This document shows, one piece after another, positions 15,926 through 25,120 of a stretch of DNA of 64,000 nt; within the stretch, counting starts at the first letter, position 1; each line of letters starts with the position of its first letter. Origin of the DNA: Candidatus Curtissbacteria bacterium RIFCSPHIGHO2_12_FULL_41_17 (lineage in GTDB: Bacteria; Patescibacteriota; Microgenomatia; Curtissbacterales; GWA2-41-24); the NCBI GenBank assembly GCA_001774945.1, contig MFBL01000015.1, positions 1 through 64,000 of the forward strand, read 5' to 3'. Under the pieces are notes generated by a model, which saw only the letters and a list, made by a program, of their open reading frames with translations, did no database searches and was not told where the DNA came from. The translations under genes and the position numbers were made by a program.

Positions 15926-17695
15926 GTGAAATCAGGTGAGCTTCGGCAAAAATTCTTGAAGTTTTTTGAGGACCGCGGGCATAAAATTATTCCTTCAGCT
16001 TCCCTTGTTCCACCCGAATCTGTCGAGCTTGCACCAACCCAGAGAGTTCTATTTACTACAGCCGGGATGCATCCACTGGTGCCATATCTTTTGGGTCACC
16101 CTCACCCAGAAGGTAAACGTCTGGTTAATGTCCAGAGGTGTCTTAGAACAGATGATATTGACGATGTTGGCGATGCCGTCCACAATACCTTTTTTGAAAT
16201 GCTTGGCAACTGGTCTTTGGGCGACTACTGGAAAAAAGAGGCAATTAGTTGGTCTTATCAATTTTTGGTTGATGTCCTCAAGCTTGATCCTAAAAGAATT
16301 TACGTTTCAGTTTTTGTCGGTGATGCCGATGCCCCTTTTGACGAGGAATCGTATGAAATCTGGAAAAAGCTGGGGATGCCTCAAGACCATATTTTCCGTT
16401 ACGGCAAAAATCAAAACTGGTGGGGACCAGTCGGCCCAGTTGGTCCGTGTGGTCCTGATACGGAAATGTTTTATGATCTTTCTCCTCAAAAATCAGGCAA
16501 GATTGATCCAACCGCCGACCCCAACCGCTTCGTCGAAATCTGGAACGATGTTTTTATGCAGTATGACAAGCAAGCTGATGGAACATTTAAATCTCTAAAA
16601 CAAAAAAATGTCGACACAGGGATGGGCCTTGAGCGAATACTTGCGGTTCTAGCACTTGCACCGACGGTTTATGAGACGGATGTTTTTTTGCCATTAATGA
16701 AATTGATTGAGGATAAAGCGGCTAATTTTAATATTAAATCCGCAAGAATCATTGCCGACCACTTGCGGGCAAGTGTATTTTTGGCATCAGATGGAGTTAT
16801 TCCTTCCAATGTTGAGAGAGGTTATGTTTTAAGACGCCTGATAAGAAGGGCTATTCGTCATGCTTATCTTGTTCAAATTGAAGGAGATTTTCTTAAGGAT
16901 TGTACCAAGACCGTTGTCAAAATTTATGGGTCTTTTTATCCAAAACTTGTCGAGTTTGAAAAGTCGATTATTGATACCTTAACAATCGAAGAAAAAAAGT
17001 TTAAAAAAGCCTTAGCTTTCGGAATCAGACAGTTTGAGAAAATTAAAGGAAATATTTCCGCAACAAACGCTTTTGATCTGTACCAAAATTACGGGTTTCC
17101 TATCGAGCTTACTGTTGAACTGGCGAAGGAAAGAAATAAAAAGGTAGACGTTTTAGGATTTGAAAAAGAGCTTAAAAAGCATCAAGAACTTTCAAAAAAA
17201 GCCGGCATCAAGACAAAAGGTGGCCTTGCTGTTCAATCAGATCGAGCCGCAAAACTCCATACAGCTACCCACCTTTTACATCAGGCTTTGCGAGATGTTT
17301 TAGGTAAACACGTTCATCAAACAGGATCACATATCACAGAAGAAAGACTAAGATTTGATTTTTCCCACTTCGAAAAATTAACCGATGAACAAATAAGAAG
17401 AGCTGAAAATATCGTTAATGAAAAAATTAAAGAAAATCTTAAGGTCAATAAAAAAACGATGCCTAAAGAAGCGGCGGATGAACTTGGCGCAATCGGCCTT
17501 TTTGCCGAGAAATATAAAGACCTGGTAAATGTTTACTATATTGGATCATCCAACGATATCAATAACGCATATTCTAAAGAGTTTTGTGGCGGTCCGCACG
17601 CCGTTTTAACCGGAGTACTTGGTTCATTTAAGATAATAAAAGAAGAGTCTGCAGGCGCAAACATTCGCCGAATTTATGCTACAATTAGTGGGTAA
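15926..17695 (+). CDS. alaS: Alanyl-tRNA synthetase, short form
   Basis: AlaS charges tRNA-Ala and edits mischarged Ser and Gly. The protein is 589 residues versus about 875 in E. coli. The class II catalytic core is present (motif 1 region FTTAGMHPLVPYLLG, motif 2 NVQRCLRTDDIDDVG, and WGPVGPVGPCGPDTE). The editing domain has HTATHLLHQAL and FCGGPHA. The protein stops there, so the C-terminal DHHA1/C-Ala dimerisation region is missing, a form known from several reduced bacteria. Start GTG 15926 lies 5 nt after AGGAG and 8 nt after TATAAT (15912-15917). The next ATG follows the stop by 2 bp. Confidence 0.93.
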   Translation: MKSGELRQKFLKFFEDRGHKIIPSASLVPPESVELAPTQRVLFTTAGMHPLVPYLLGHPHPEGKRLVNVQRCLRTDDIDDVGDAVHNTFFEMLGNWSLGDYWKKEAISWSYQFLVDVLKLDPKRIYVSVFVGDADAPFDEESYEIWKKLGMPQDHIFRYGKNQNWWGPVGPVGPCGPDTEMFYDLSPQKSGKIDPTADPNRFVEIWNDVFMQYDKQADGTFKSLKQKNVDTGMGLERILAVLALAPTVYETDVFLPLMKLIEDKAANFNIKSARIIADHLRASVFLASDGVIPSNVERGYVLRRLIRRAIRHAYLVQIEGDFLKDCTKTVVKIYGSFYPKLVEFEKSIIDTLTIEEKKFKKALAFGIRQFEKIKGNISATNAFDLYQNYGFPIELTVELAKERNKKVDVLGFEKELKKHQELSKKAGIKTKGGLAVQSDRAAKLHTATHLLHQALRDVLGKHVHQTGSHITEERLRFDFSHFEKLTDEQIRRAENIVNEKIKENLKVNKKTMPKEAADELGAIGLFAEKYKDLVNVYYIGSSNDINNAYSKEFCGGPHAVLTGVLGSFKIIKEESAGANIRRIYATISG

Positions 17696-17697
17696 TT

Positions 17698-18399
17698 ATG
17701 GATCCAACTGCCCTCAACGATGATCCCAAAATAGGTGATAAAACACCAGATCCATCTGGTGACTCTCACACAAGTCCGATTCAGCCAGGGCAATTTGTAG
17801 TTGCGCAGGAAGAACCCGAAAGCGCAGCCGCAAATATTGGGTCGCCCCCGCAAAATCAGCCAGATTCAAATATATCAGGTCCAGTCCAAACCCAAACAGA
17901 GCCGCAAAATATACCCCCAAGTACTCCTCTGCCTTCGTCGGTTGCACCTACCCCGCCCGAAACTGCAGATCACTCACTGGCAAGTTCTCTCTCTACACCT
18001 CTTGCCGAAAGTACGAAGGTACAAACTCCACCGCCCCCAGAAAATGCGCCTAGCCAGCCGGATCCTACGCCATTTGTATCCCCACAACAGTCGCAAGATC
18101 CAGCTCAAATGGGCGGCGCGGATCAAACCTCTAAAATTGAAAAATTTAAACTCGTACTGCTTGTAGGGGCTGCTTTAGTTTTAATTTTAATTATTGCTGC
18201 CCTTGTTTGGTTTTTCATTTTGAATAAAAAAGAAAAGGAGCCCGCCAAAACACAACTTCAGGAACAGGTTGAAGAGCCGCAGCTGCCTCCAAAAAGAACC
18301 ACTGGCGGTTTTGGAGAACTGCCGCCGGCAACACCCGAGGCAACAGAATCTGCTAGTCCTTCGCCAGAATCGCAACCAACGGCTTCTCCAACGCAGTAG
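17698..18399 (+). CDS. Pro/Gln/Ser-rich membrane protein, unknown
   Basis: 233 residues. The first 140 are disordered-looking and rich in Pro, Gln, Thr and Ser, with no cysteine. One transmembrane helix follows (about residues 152-173, LVLLVGAALVLILIIAALVWFF), then a basic stop and a second Pro-rich tail ending SPSPESQPTASPTQ. Composition suggests a cell-surface or scaffold protein, with either side of the membrane possible. It starts 2 bp after alaS and lies just before the large protein and sortase genes, so an envelope role is plausible but unproven. No sorting motif is seen. Confidence 0.6.
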   Translation: MDPTALNDDPKIGDKTPDPSGDSHTSPIQPGQFVVAQEEPESAAANIGSPPQNQPDSNISGPVQTQTEPQNIPPSTPLPSSVAPTPPETADHSLASSLSTPLAESTKVQTPPPPENAPSQPDPTPFVSPQQSQDPAQMGGADQTSKIEKFKLVLLVGAALVLILIIAALVWFFILNKKEKEPAKTQLQEQVEEPQLPPKRTTGGFGELPPATPEATESASPSPESQPTASPTQ

Positions 18400-18430
18400 T
18401 CACAAAGACTTGATATAATTGGAATCGCTT

Positions 18431-20674
18431 GTGAAGCTACCGAACTTATTTGGCAATTTTTTTAAAAAAACTCAAGAGGAAGAAACAAATTACTTATCTC
18501 TGATTTTAACGCCCGCAGAAATCTTAGCATCAATCTGGGAATTTGAAGTGGAAAATCCCAAGATAATCGGATTTGAAAAAAGATCTTTTACCACAATTGA
18601 CAACTTAGTCCATCAGGCAGCAGTGACTATTGATAAAGCAGCAAGTCTTGCCCAAAGTGACGTTTCGAAAGTCACATTTGGACTTAGTCACTTTTGGCTG
18701 GAAAATGGCCAACTAACTAAGGAAACTGCCAAAATTCTAAAAACTCTTTCGGAAGATTTAGAACTTGAAGCACAAGCTTATATTTCTCTAGCCTCTGCCA
18801 TCAATCATTTATTGAAATTTGAGGATTCAATCACCCCCCAGGCAATTTTAATAGGCAACTTCGAGGATTTTTGTGAGGTTCATTTATTGGAGAAGAATCA
18901 AGTGATTGAGACAAAAATAGCCAAAGGAAAAGTCAACAGTGAAAAGTTAACTGCTCTTATCAGTCAATTTAAAAAAGAGGACAAGGATCTGCCTTCCCGG
19001 CTGATTTTTTATGGCAAAGAGCTCGCAGGCGAGTTTAAGGAAGATGCTTGGCAAAACTTATTCCAAGCGAAAAACTCCGACATTGATGCCCAAGATGAAA
19101 AGAGTTTTGAAGCGAGGAAGAGAGAACCACGGCCGAAAGAATACGGGAATCTATTTATACATGAGCCCAAAATTGAATTCCTTCAAGATTCCCAACTGAC
19201 CAAAGCAGTTGCCTTGTCTCAGGCACAAGACATATTAGGTCATGAGCCGATTTCAAAAGCTGCTTTGACCAATACAACTAAAATTCCAAAAACTGAACAG
19301 TTCGATTTTGTTGAAGGAGAAGACGTCTTATTGACCAGGGGCGCGAAAGACCCACAAACCGAAGAAAAAATTTCAGTTGACAAAGAAGAGGAAAAAGAGC
19401 AGCTGCCGATTGAAAGGGCTCATCCGTTCGAAAAAGAAAACTATGCTATTGAGCAAGAAGCACAAAATAAGGAAGATGTGCCCAGAGAAAATTTTATCGA
19501 AGTTGCCACTACTGTAGGCTGGATTCCTAAATTATTGAATATTTTTAAAAATAGACCATCCGCTAAAGTAATAGCGATTATATTGGGGGCCTTAATCGTC
19601 TTGGCGATCGCAGCAAGCTTTATTGTCGGTCAGTTTCTAACTACAGCCGATATTACTATTAAGGTCCAGTCAAAAAGCCTTGAAGATGATTTTAAAACCC
19701 AAGTTATTGCCCAAAATGCCAACTCATCCCAAATAAATGGCGAGGAAATTACGGCTGTAACGAATGGTGTTCAAAAAGCAGTGGCTACAGGAAAGAAAAA
19801 GATTGGTCAGGCGGCCAAAGGTGAGGCGACAATTTTTAATATCACGTCTACCCCTAAGACTTTCCCAAAAGGGACTGTAATAATTACAAATAGTGGACTC
19901 AAGTTTACTTTAGACGAGGAAGTAGAAGCTACGTCAGCGGGTAAACCAGGACAGCCAAGCACAATAAAAGCGCATATCACCGCCAGTGAGGTAGGGCCGC
20001 AATATAATTTAGATCTCGGACAACAACTTTCTTTCACACAATTTGACGAATATTCTTATTGGGCACAGAATGACGCACCGTTTTCCGGTGGTGAAGAAAA
20101 AGAGGTGACTGTTGTTTCTAAAGACGATCTGGATGGACTTTCTAAATCTCTAAAGGATACATTGACCGAGAAAGCAAAATCGCTTCTTAAAGAAAAGGCA
20201 ACAAACAAAAATTTTGATGATCAGGCCCTTATTATTAAAGTTCTAAAATCAGAATTCGACAAAAAGCCGGACGAAGAAGCTTCTCTTGTCAATTTATCAA
20301 TGGAAATTGAAGCCTCAGTGATTGTCTATGACCAGATAAAACTTAAAGAAAATTTAGCCCAGTCTCTAAAAGACCAAGTGCCCGAAAATTCACAAATTAG
20401 AGCCCAAGACATTGAAATACTGGATTTATCAACAACGAGAAATGATAACAGCCTTACTCTTGGCGGAAAATTTAAAGCATTATTGGTACCCAAATTTAAT
20501 GAGGAAGAATTGAAAGGGAAAATTACCGGAAAAAGCCAAAAGACAGCAAGGTCAATTATTAAAGAAATACAGGAAGTTACGGATGTCGAATTTAAATATA
20601 GCCCGAATTTATCAATCACAAGTTCTATCCCGCGAAATAGGTCAAAAATTAAATTCAATATCGAAGCGATATAA
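18431..20674 (+). CDS. Membrane protein with baseplate-J-like extracellular region
   Basis: 747 residues from GTG 18431 (MKLPNLFGNFF); an in-frame TTG at 18419 overlaps the TATAAT at 18414-18419 and is less likely. Residues 1-230 look like a SHS2/actin-like (PilM/FtsA-type) domain. A charged linker follows, then one transmembrane helix (about 379-403, IAIILGALIVLAIAASFIVGQF). The C-terminal 340 residues resemble baseplate J-like modules (KGEATIFNITSTPKTFPKGT and TIKAHITASEVGPQYNLD). Proteins of this design are frequent in candidate-phyla genomes. The role is unknown, perhaps envelope or pilus assembly. The sortase start overlaps its stop. Confidence 0.65.
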   Translation: MKLPNLFGNFFKKTQEEETNYLSLILTPAEILASIWEFEVENPKIIGFEKRSFTTIDNLVHQAAVTIDKAASLAQSDVSKVTFGLSHFWLENGQLTKETAKILKTLSEDLELEAQAYISLASAINHLLKFEDSITPQAILIGNFEDFCEVHLLEKNQVIETKIAKGKVNSEKLTALISQFKKEDKDLPSRLIFYGKELAGEFKEDAWQNLFQAKNSDIDAQDEKSFEARKREPRPKEYGNLFIHEPKIEFLQDSQLTKAVALSQAQDILGHEPISKAALTNTTKIPKTEQFDFVEGEDVLLTRGAKDPQTEEKISVDKEEEKEQLPIERAHPFEKENYAIEQEAQNKEDVPRENFIEVATTVGWIPKLLNIFKNRPSAKVIAIILGALIVLAIAASFIVGQFLTTADITIKVQSKSLEDDFKTQVIAQNANSSQINGEEITAVTNGVQKAVATGKKKIGQAAKGEATIFNITSTPKTFPKGTVIITNSGLKFTLDEEVEATSAGKPGQPSTIKAHITASEVGPQYNLDLGQQLSFTQFDEYSYWAQNDAPFSGGEEKEVTVVSKDDLDGLSKSLKDTLTEKAKSLLKEKATNKNFDDQALIIKVLKSEFDKKPDEEASLVNLSMEIEASVIVYDQIKLKENLAQSLKDQVPENSQIRAQDIEILDLSTTRNDNSLTLGGKFKALLVPKFNEEELKGKITGKSQKTARSIIKEIQEVTDVEFKYSPNLSITSSIPRNRSKIKFNIEAI

Positions 20675-21399
20675 TGGTGCAAGCAGTTTACGTTAAAGCA
20701 AAACCCAAGATTTTAGGACAAGCAAAAGACACGAGACGGGATAGATATTTTTTTGCGCTAGTAAGTCTTATCGGGTTGTCTGCGATTATTTTTGCCGCCT
20801 GGCCCATACTGATTTGGCAAATAACAACACTCCCTAGATTAACAGCAGGAGTTAATAGGTTGCCGATCCCCAAAAGTGAAGTTCTTTCGGCAAAATCAAC
20901 CTTGGAATCAAACGTTCAGGTTGTCAAAGATCCTGACGGTTTTTCCTATTTCGTACCGACGAATTTAGTAATAGAAGAAAAGGACAGACCAACGGAATTT
21001 TATCTTTCCATTCCCAAACTTAAAATTTTTAAGGCGAAAGTAAAGGTAGATAATCTTAATTTTTATAGCTCGCTTTCCCATTTTCCAAATTCAGCGCTTC
21101 CCGGGGAAGTAGGCAATAGCTTTATAACAGGACATTCTGTCCTTCCTCAATTTTATGACCCAACTAATTACCTGACCATTTTTTCTAAACTTTCTGATTT
21201 AGAAATCGGAGATGATGTGATTGCCGAACTTGGTGGAAATAAATTTCAGTATACAGTTGGCTATTCAAAAATTGTTGACCCCCATGATCTTTCAGTACTT
21301 TCTAAAATATCTCCAAATGGACGCAACTTAACATTAATGACATGCGTTCCTCCGGGAGCAAATACCAAAAGATTAGTTGTAGTGACTTCTCTCTTATGA
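20674..21399 (+). CDS. Sortase family transpeptidase
   Basis: 241 residues with one N-terminal transmembrane helix (about residues 26-48). The catalytic sortase domain has NSFITGHSVLP (catalytic His), LTLMTCVPPGANTKRLVV (catalytic Cys and Arg) and the usual strand order IPKLKIFKAKV. Sortases link surface proteins to the envelope or to each other by transpeptidation at a short sorting motif. No LPxTG-type substrate was recognised among the neighbours. The start overlaps the stop of the preceding large membrane protein, and the stop overlaps the start of ruvX, so the genes are co-transcribed. Confidence 0.9.
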   Translation: MVQAVYVKAKPKILGQAKDTRRDRYFFALVSLIGLSAIIFAAWPILIWQITTLPRLTAGVNRLPIPKSEVLSAKSTLESNVQVVKDPDGFSYFVPTNLVIEEKDRPTEFYLSIPKLKIFKAKVKVDNLNFYSSLSHFPNSALPGEVGNSFITGHSVLPQFYDPTNYLTIFSKLSDLEIGDDVIAELGGNKFQYTVGYSKIVDPHDLSVLSKISPNGRNLTLMTCVPPGANTKRLVVVTSLL

Positions 21400-21785
21400 G
21401 ATTTATTGGTATTGATTTAGGAAGAAGGTCAACAGGAATTGCGGTCTCGGAGGGTAAGTTTGCACAGCCGTACACAACAATAACTCATGCAAATACTAAA
21501 GAGGCACAAGAAAAGGTTGCCAAATTAATTAAAAGTCTAAATGGTCAAAAAGTGGTAATTGGTTATGTTGAGGGCAAAATCGCCAAATTATTTGGGAATT
21601 TTGCAAGTGGCCTTAAGAAGAAAATGCCCAATATCGATATAATTTTGCACGATGAAACATTAACCTCTAGACAAGCGCAAGATACTATGATTAAACTTGG
21701 AATCGGTAAATTTCGCCGAAGAAAAAAAGAACATGAAATAGCTGCTGCAATTATTCTGCAAAGCTATTTACAAAGTAATGATTAA
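21396..21785 (+). CDS. ruvX: YqgF/RuvX-type Holliday junction resolvase
   Basis: 129 residues starting MRFIGIDLGRRSTGIAVS, the first strand and Asp of the RNase H-like YqgF fold. VVIGY (second strand) and ILHDETLTSRQAQDTM (with the conserved Glu-Thr) follow, and KKEHEIAAAIILQSYL carries the last acidic/His region. YqgF proteins process pre-16S rRNA or Holliday junctions. ATG 21396 overlaps the sortase TGA; an in-frame start 54 bp upstream is inside the sortase gene and lacks the family N-terminus. Confidence 0.88.
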   Translation: MRFIGIDLGRRSTGIAVSEGKFAQPYTTITHANTKEAQEKVAKLIKSLNGQKVVIGYVEGKIAKLFGNFASGLKKKMPNIDIILHDETLTSRQAQDTMIKLGIGKFRRRKKEHEIAAAIILQSYLQSND

Positions 21786-21984
21786 AAGACTTCTTGCTCC
21801 AGTTCAGGCTTGGATACTCCTGCAGGGTAAATGCCCGGGCTGTGGTAAACATTTATCATTAGGTCGAAAGTTTGAAAGATCAGACAATAGCCAAAAAATT
21901 ATTTGTTCCTGCGGAAGGATTTATATTTTTGACAAACGCAAAGGAAAATATAGAAGAGCGGCTTTTACGGAGGCAGGAAATTGA
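21778..21984 (+). CDS. Small zinc-ribbon-like protein
   Basis: 68 residues. A short hydrophobic start is followed by CPGCGKHLSLG and IICSCGRIYIFD, two CxC/CxxC-type pairs that could hold one zinc. Then comes a basic tail. The gene overlaps ruvX by 8 bp and mltG by 4 bp, which supports it being real despite its size. No named family is recognised. Confidence 0.6.
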   Translation: MIKRLLAPVQAWILLQGKCPGCGKHLSLGRKFERSDNSQKIICSCGRIYIFDKRKGKYRRAAFTEAGN

Positions 21985-22973
21985 TCAAAAAAAGATTTTT
22001 CGCATTTGCGATACTTTTTGTTTTATTAATTATCGCGCCAATAGCACTTAGCCAGTATTACAATTATCTGCTTAAATCGAAATCGCAGGACCAAACACCT
22101 AAAATTTTTGTAGTCACACCCGGCCAGCCAGTTTCACAAATAGCTAAAAATTTACAAGAAGAAGGATTGGTTAAGAACGCTTTTGCCTTCAGATTACTAG
22201 TTTCGCAAATGGGAATTGGTAAGAATATTCAGGCTGGCGATTTTAGGCTATCGAGCAGTCTTTCTTCAAGAGAAATTGCCACTCTTTTAACGCATGGGGC
22301 AATTGACGTTTGGGTGACAATTCCCGAAGGTATGAGGGTCGAGGAACAGGCTCAAAAAATTGAACAAGTTTTAAAATTCGGCTCAAATGACAAATACCAG
22401 TTTGATAAAAGCAAGTACATAAAAACAGCCGAAGAAGGGTATATGTTTCCCGATACTTACCTGATTCCCAAAGATGCAACTGCCCATGATGTAGCTGCCA
22501 AGCTCAAGAATACTTTTGATCAAAAAGTTCCAATAGCTGTTCTTGACAAAGGAACTGAAATTAATTTGACACCAAAAGAGGTCGTCATTTTAGCATCTTT
22601 GGTTGAAAGGGAAGCAAAAAATAATGAGGAAAGGCAACTGATTGCCGGCGTACTTGTCAATAGACTGAAAGCAGGTATTGCTCTTCAGGTTGATGCTACT
22701 GTCCAGTACGCCAAAGGTTATGATAGCGCCAAAAACACATGGTGGCCTTTTATAAATTCGAGTGATTACCAAACTGTTCAATCTCCCTACAATACCTATC
22801 TTTTCGCAGGTTTACCGCCTTTGCCAATTGCCAGTCCGGGTTTGGAGTCAATTAGGGCTGCAGCAAATCCTGCTCAAACAGAATATTTTTATTATCTCCA
22901 TGATAGTGACGGCAATATCCACTTTGCAAAAACAATAGAAGAACATAATCAAAATATCCAAAAGTTTCTCTAA
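21981..22973 (+). CDS. mltG: Endolytic murein transglycosylase MltG (YceG-like)
   Basis: MltG cuts nascent peptidoglycan strands and ends glycan polymerisation. The 330-residue protein has a TTG start overlapping the previous stop and one N-terminal transmembrane helix (about residues 5-25). A LysM-like subdomain follows (KIFVVTPGQPVSQIAKNLQEEG), then the catalytic domain. That domain has VVILASLVEREAKNNEERQLIAGV (with the catalytic Glu), QVDATVQYA, and SPYNTYLFAGLPPLPIASPG. All are standard for the family. It shows that this organism handles a peptidoglycan wall. Confidence 0.94.
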   Translation: MIKKRFFAFAILFVLLIIAPIALSQYYNYLLKSKSQDQTPKIFVVTPGQPVSQIAKNLQEEGLVKNAFAFRLLVSQMGIGKNIQAGDFRLSSSLSSREIATLLTHGAIDVWVTIPEGMRVEEQAQKIEQVLKFGSNDKYQFDKSKYIKTAEEGYMFPDTYLIPKDATAHDVAAKLKNTFDQKVPIAVLDKGTEINLTPKEVVILASLVEREAKNNEERQLIAGVLVNRLKAGIALQVDATVQYAKGYDSAKNTWWPFINSSDYQTVQSPYNTYLFAGLPPLPIASPGLESIRAAANPAQTEYFYYLHDSDGNIHFAKTIEEHNQNIQKFL

Positions 22974-23288
22974 GCAGTCCGAATCCCGAAGGTCCTAAGG
23001 AACACAGTGACGAAGGGCGCCCCAAACCTCCCTAATCTTGCCACCATCTCTTTCTCCCAGCTAATCCACTTCTGGAGTGGATGTAACAGAATAAACTGCT
23101 ATTTTGGATTGCAAGTCATATCCTTCGAGGACTATTCCCGAGATACGAGATATAAATCCAATGACCTTAAAAACCCGGTAGATTATCTAATTACGAGAGG
23201 GGGAATGTCTAAAATGACTATACTCTATACAAAAACTTGATTTTTGCTCCCTTTTATGCTACAAGTTTACATCCGAAAAGGAAGCTGA
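22974..23288. other. Gene-poor gap between mltG and the TPR-like gene
   Basis: 315 bp. The first 50 bp are GC-richer and hold an imperfect palindrome (about 22987-23015, arms CCCGAAG/GACGAAGGG). The rest is AT-rich. A frame at 23007-23240 has neither a Shine-Dalgarno sequence nor protein-like composition and is not called. Near the end, TTGATT and a TACAAG 17 bp later, then AAAAGGAAGC before the ATG, are a possible promoter and ribosome site for the next gene. Confidence 0.5.
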
Positions 23289-23792
23289 ATGCCGGAACTA
23301 AAAGGTACGACATTTACTGCAGAAGAAAGCAGAGGCGTTGCTCTTGAAGCCCTGGCTAAAGCAGAGGCCATATCTTTAAGTGGAGAACCTGATAGAGCAC
23401 AAGGTGAATACGAAGATATAATACGGTTTTGTGAAGACAATCGAATTACAGCAACCCATCCTTATTTGAAAGCAGTATTTAATTTGGCCGGTCTTTTTGT
23501 AAGCGGAGGGAGATTAGAAGAAGCAAGGGATTTGCTTCATGGTAAAGGCAAGATTGAACCGGTATTGGGAGAACAGTTTGAACTTCACGAAACCTTAGGT
23601 AAAATCGAGCAAGGACTTGGCAATATGGAAGCCGCAAAATCTTCTTATCGAAAGGCAATTGATCTTGGGAAACAAAAGGGAAGGAGCCTTTCCTCGGTTG
23701 TTTTGCCACTTTGTGATATCTTAAGCCAAGAAGAAGAATTTGAAGAAGCCTATTTGGCGCTCCGAAATAACTTACCTTATATATCTGAATAA
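23289..23792 (+). CDS. TPR-like helical repeat protein
   Basis: 167 residues with a periodic helical pattern matching tetratricopeptide repeats. AKAEAISLSGEPDRAQGEYEDII, FNLAGLFVSGGRLEEARDLL and ETLGKIEQGLGNMEAAKSSYRKAI each fit the TPR consensus (small residues at positions 8, 20 and 27). No signal peptide or catalytic domain is seen. A clear AAAAGGAAGC ribosome site precedes ATG 23289. TPR proteins bind other proteins; the partner is unknown, and the neighbours are also unknown proteins. Confidence 0.65.
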   Translation: MPELKGTTFTAEESRGVALEALAKAEAISLSGEPDRAQGEYEDIIRFCEDNRITATHPYLKAVFNLAGLFVSGGRLEEARDLLHGKGKIEPVLGEQFELHETLGKIEQGLGNMEAAKSSYRKAIDLGKQKGRSLSSVVLPLCDILSQEEEFEEAYLALRNNLPYISE

Positions 23793-23896
23793 GTTTCAAT
23801 CCCCTCCTGATTTTTGGACAATTATTGAACCTAATTTTCCTGGTTCCAATTGAACTTCAATTTAAATGACTCTGTGTTCAAAAATCACCCCGTAGT

Positions 23897-23924
23897 TTGA
23901 TTTTTTAGCTTCGAGTAGTATAAT
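23897..23924 (+). promoter_or_regulatory. Promoter for the gene at 23932, predicted leaderless
   Basis: TTGATT (23897-23902), 16 bp, then TATAAT (23919-23924). The ATG follows after 7 nt, so transcription should start at or beside the start codon. Confidence 0.7.
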
Positions 23925-23931
23925 TCTCCCT

Positions 23932-24240
23932 ATGTCTGAACAAGAACCAATAGAATACAAATCTAAAGAGTTTGAGATATTAGGAGAGCGTTTTACCGGT
24001 GTTTGCGATAGCTACGGCTTAGAACCCAGGCATTCAGCACTAATTGATGCTGTTTTGACTGAATTTTCAGGCAGGCCAGCAGAAATTGTCGGGAAACTGA
24101 ATGCTTTGGTAGAAAAAATTGGCGATGATCCACAGAAGAAGGATATTGCTGCTGCCTTGGTTGAGATTAGTCATGCTTACATAGAAAGACACCCTATTTC
24201 TCCGATGGGAAGGTTCGCCAGACGTTCGGGTTCAAATTAA
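23932..24240 (+). CDS. Hypothetical protein
   Basis: 102 residues, predicted soluble and mostly helical, mildly acidic, no cysteine pair and no catalytic motif recognised. The start is supported by the close promoter. Codon use and composition look like those of the neighbours. It lies in the accessory stretch between mltG and the EamA permease. No function can be given. Confidence 0.5.
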   Translation: MSEQEPIEYKSKEFEILGERFTGVCDSYGLEPRHSALIDAVLTEFSGRPAEIVGKLNALVEKIGDDPQKKDIAAALVEISHAYIERHPISPMGRFARRSGSN

Positions 24241-24345
24241 AGAGAATGTTTTGTCCGACAAGCGCCCCGTCACAAAAACACCGGCTCAAACTCTTCTTCC
24301 GTTTCTAGAAAATACGTCCGAAGTGAGCTAATATTCGGGAGCCAA

Positions 24346-24918
24346 ATGAAATTAGATCAAAAAAGCAGATTAAAACAGCTTCAAGATGCCTCAGAACTTT
24401 TATCTGATTCCCTCGAAAAGATTGAGTCTGGTGATTCTAAGTACTTAGTTGTTTTAGGCACTCAGTTGAGAGCGTTAATTTGCACAGGGGGGAGAACCTT
24501 TAACCCACTCCTGTTAGATCTTTCCGAGGAACTGAATAAACCAATAGAATGTTTTGGACCACCAGACAAAAATCCCAATGACCCTTTGTTTAATGGCTTA
24601 GTTTTAGGTTTTCCTGGGCGATTAATTGGCTTCGAGCCATATTCTCCGGCTCAACGAAAATATCTATTAAAGGATTGGTTAAATGCTAATGTTTTAGTGG
24701 TAGGTGGTTTATTCTATACTCCAAACGAAGTTCTGAGATCATTTGCTGATAAAGAAGCCAGTCATTACGATCCTAAGTCAGACTCCAGGATGGATAAGCT
24801 TAGGGGTATCATACATCACAACTATTTCCAGGGAAGAAACATAAACGAGATAGATAGATTTCTTATTCAAACAGCAGAATTTGTAGTTGGAAGCACAAAG
24901 GAATTACTAACACTCTAA
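24346..24918 (+). CDS. Hypothetical protein
   Basis: 190 residues. The N-terminal 40 are helical (KLDQKSRLKQLQDASELLSDSLEKI), followed by an alternating strand/helix region (YLVVLGTQLRALICTGG, ANVLVVGGLFYTPNEVL). No transmembrane segment and no known motif are seen. A TAATAT box lies at about 24329, and GGGAGCCAAATG gives a weak ribosome site. It is a single-gene unit between two other unlinked genes. No family is recognised. Confidence 0.55.
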   Translation: MKLDQKSRLKQLQDASELLSDSLEKIESGDSKYLVVLGTQLRALICTGGRTFNPLLLDLSEELNKPIECFGPPDKNPNDPLFNGLVLGFPGRLIGFEPYSPAQRKYLLKDWLNANVLVVGGLFYTPNEVLRSFADKEASHYDPKSDSRMDKLRGIIHHNYFQGRNINEIDRFLIQTAEFVVGSTKELLTL

Positions 24919-25120
24919 TAATAGGTTCGATGTTGTCTATTAGGTAGAGCTAAGTTGTTCTTAATATAACCTCAAATTTCAGCAAAAAGAGGGTGTGCCA
25001 AGCTAGGTCACATTGAAGGTGGTTTAGATGGTTTAGAGGTTTAGAGTTTTTTTATGATGGCTGCAAATTATAAAGTGTAGTTCGAAAATCGTCTTGTTGC
25101 TATAATTACACATAATTGAT

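Noticed and set aside
23007..23240. 77-codon frame after mltG
   Set aside because: It starts inside a palindrome, has no ribosome site, odd composition and no family resemblance; treated as non-coding gap.
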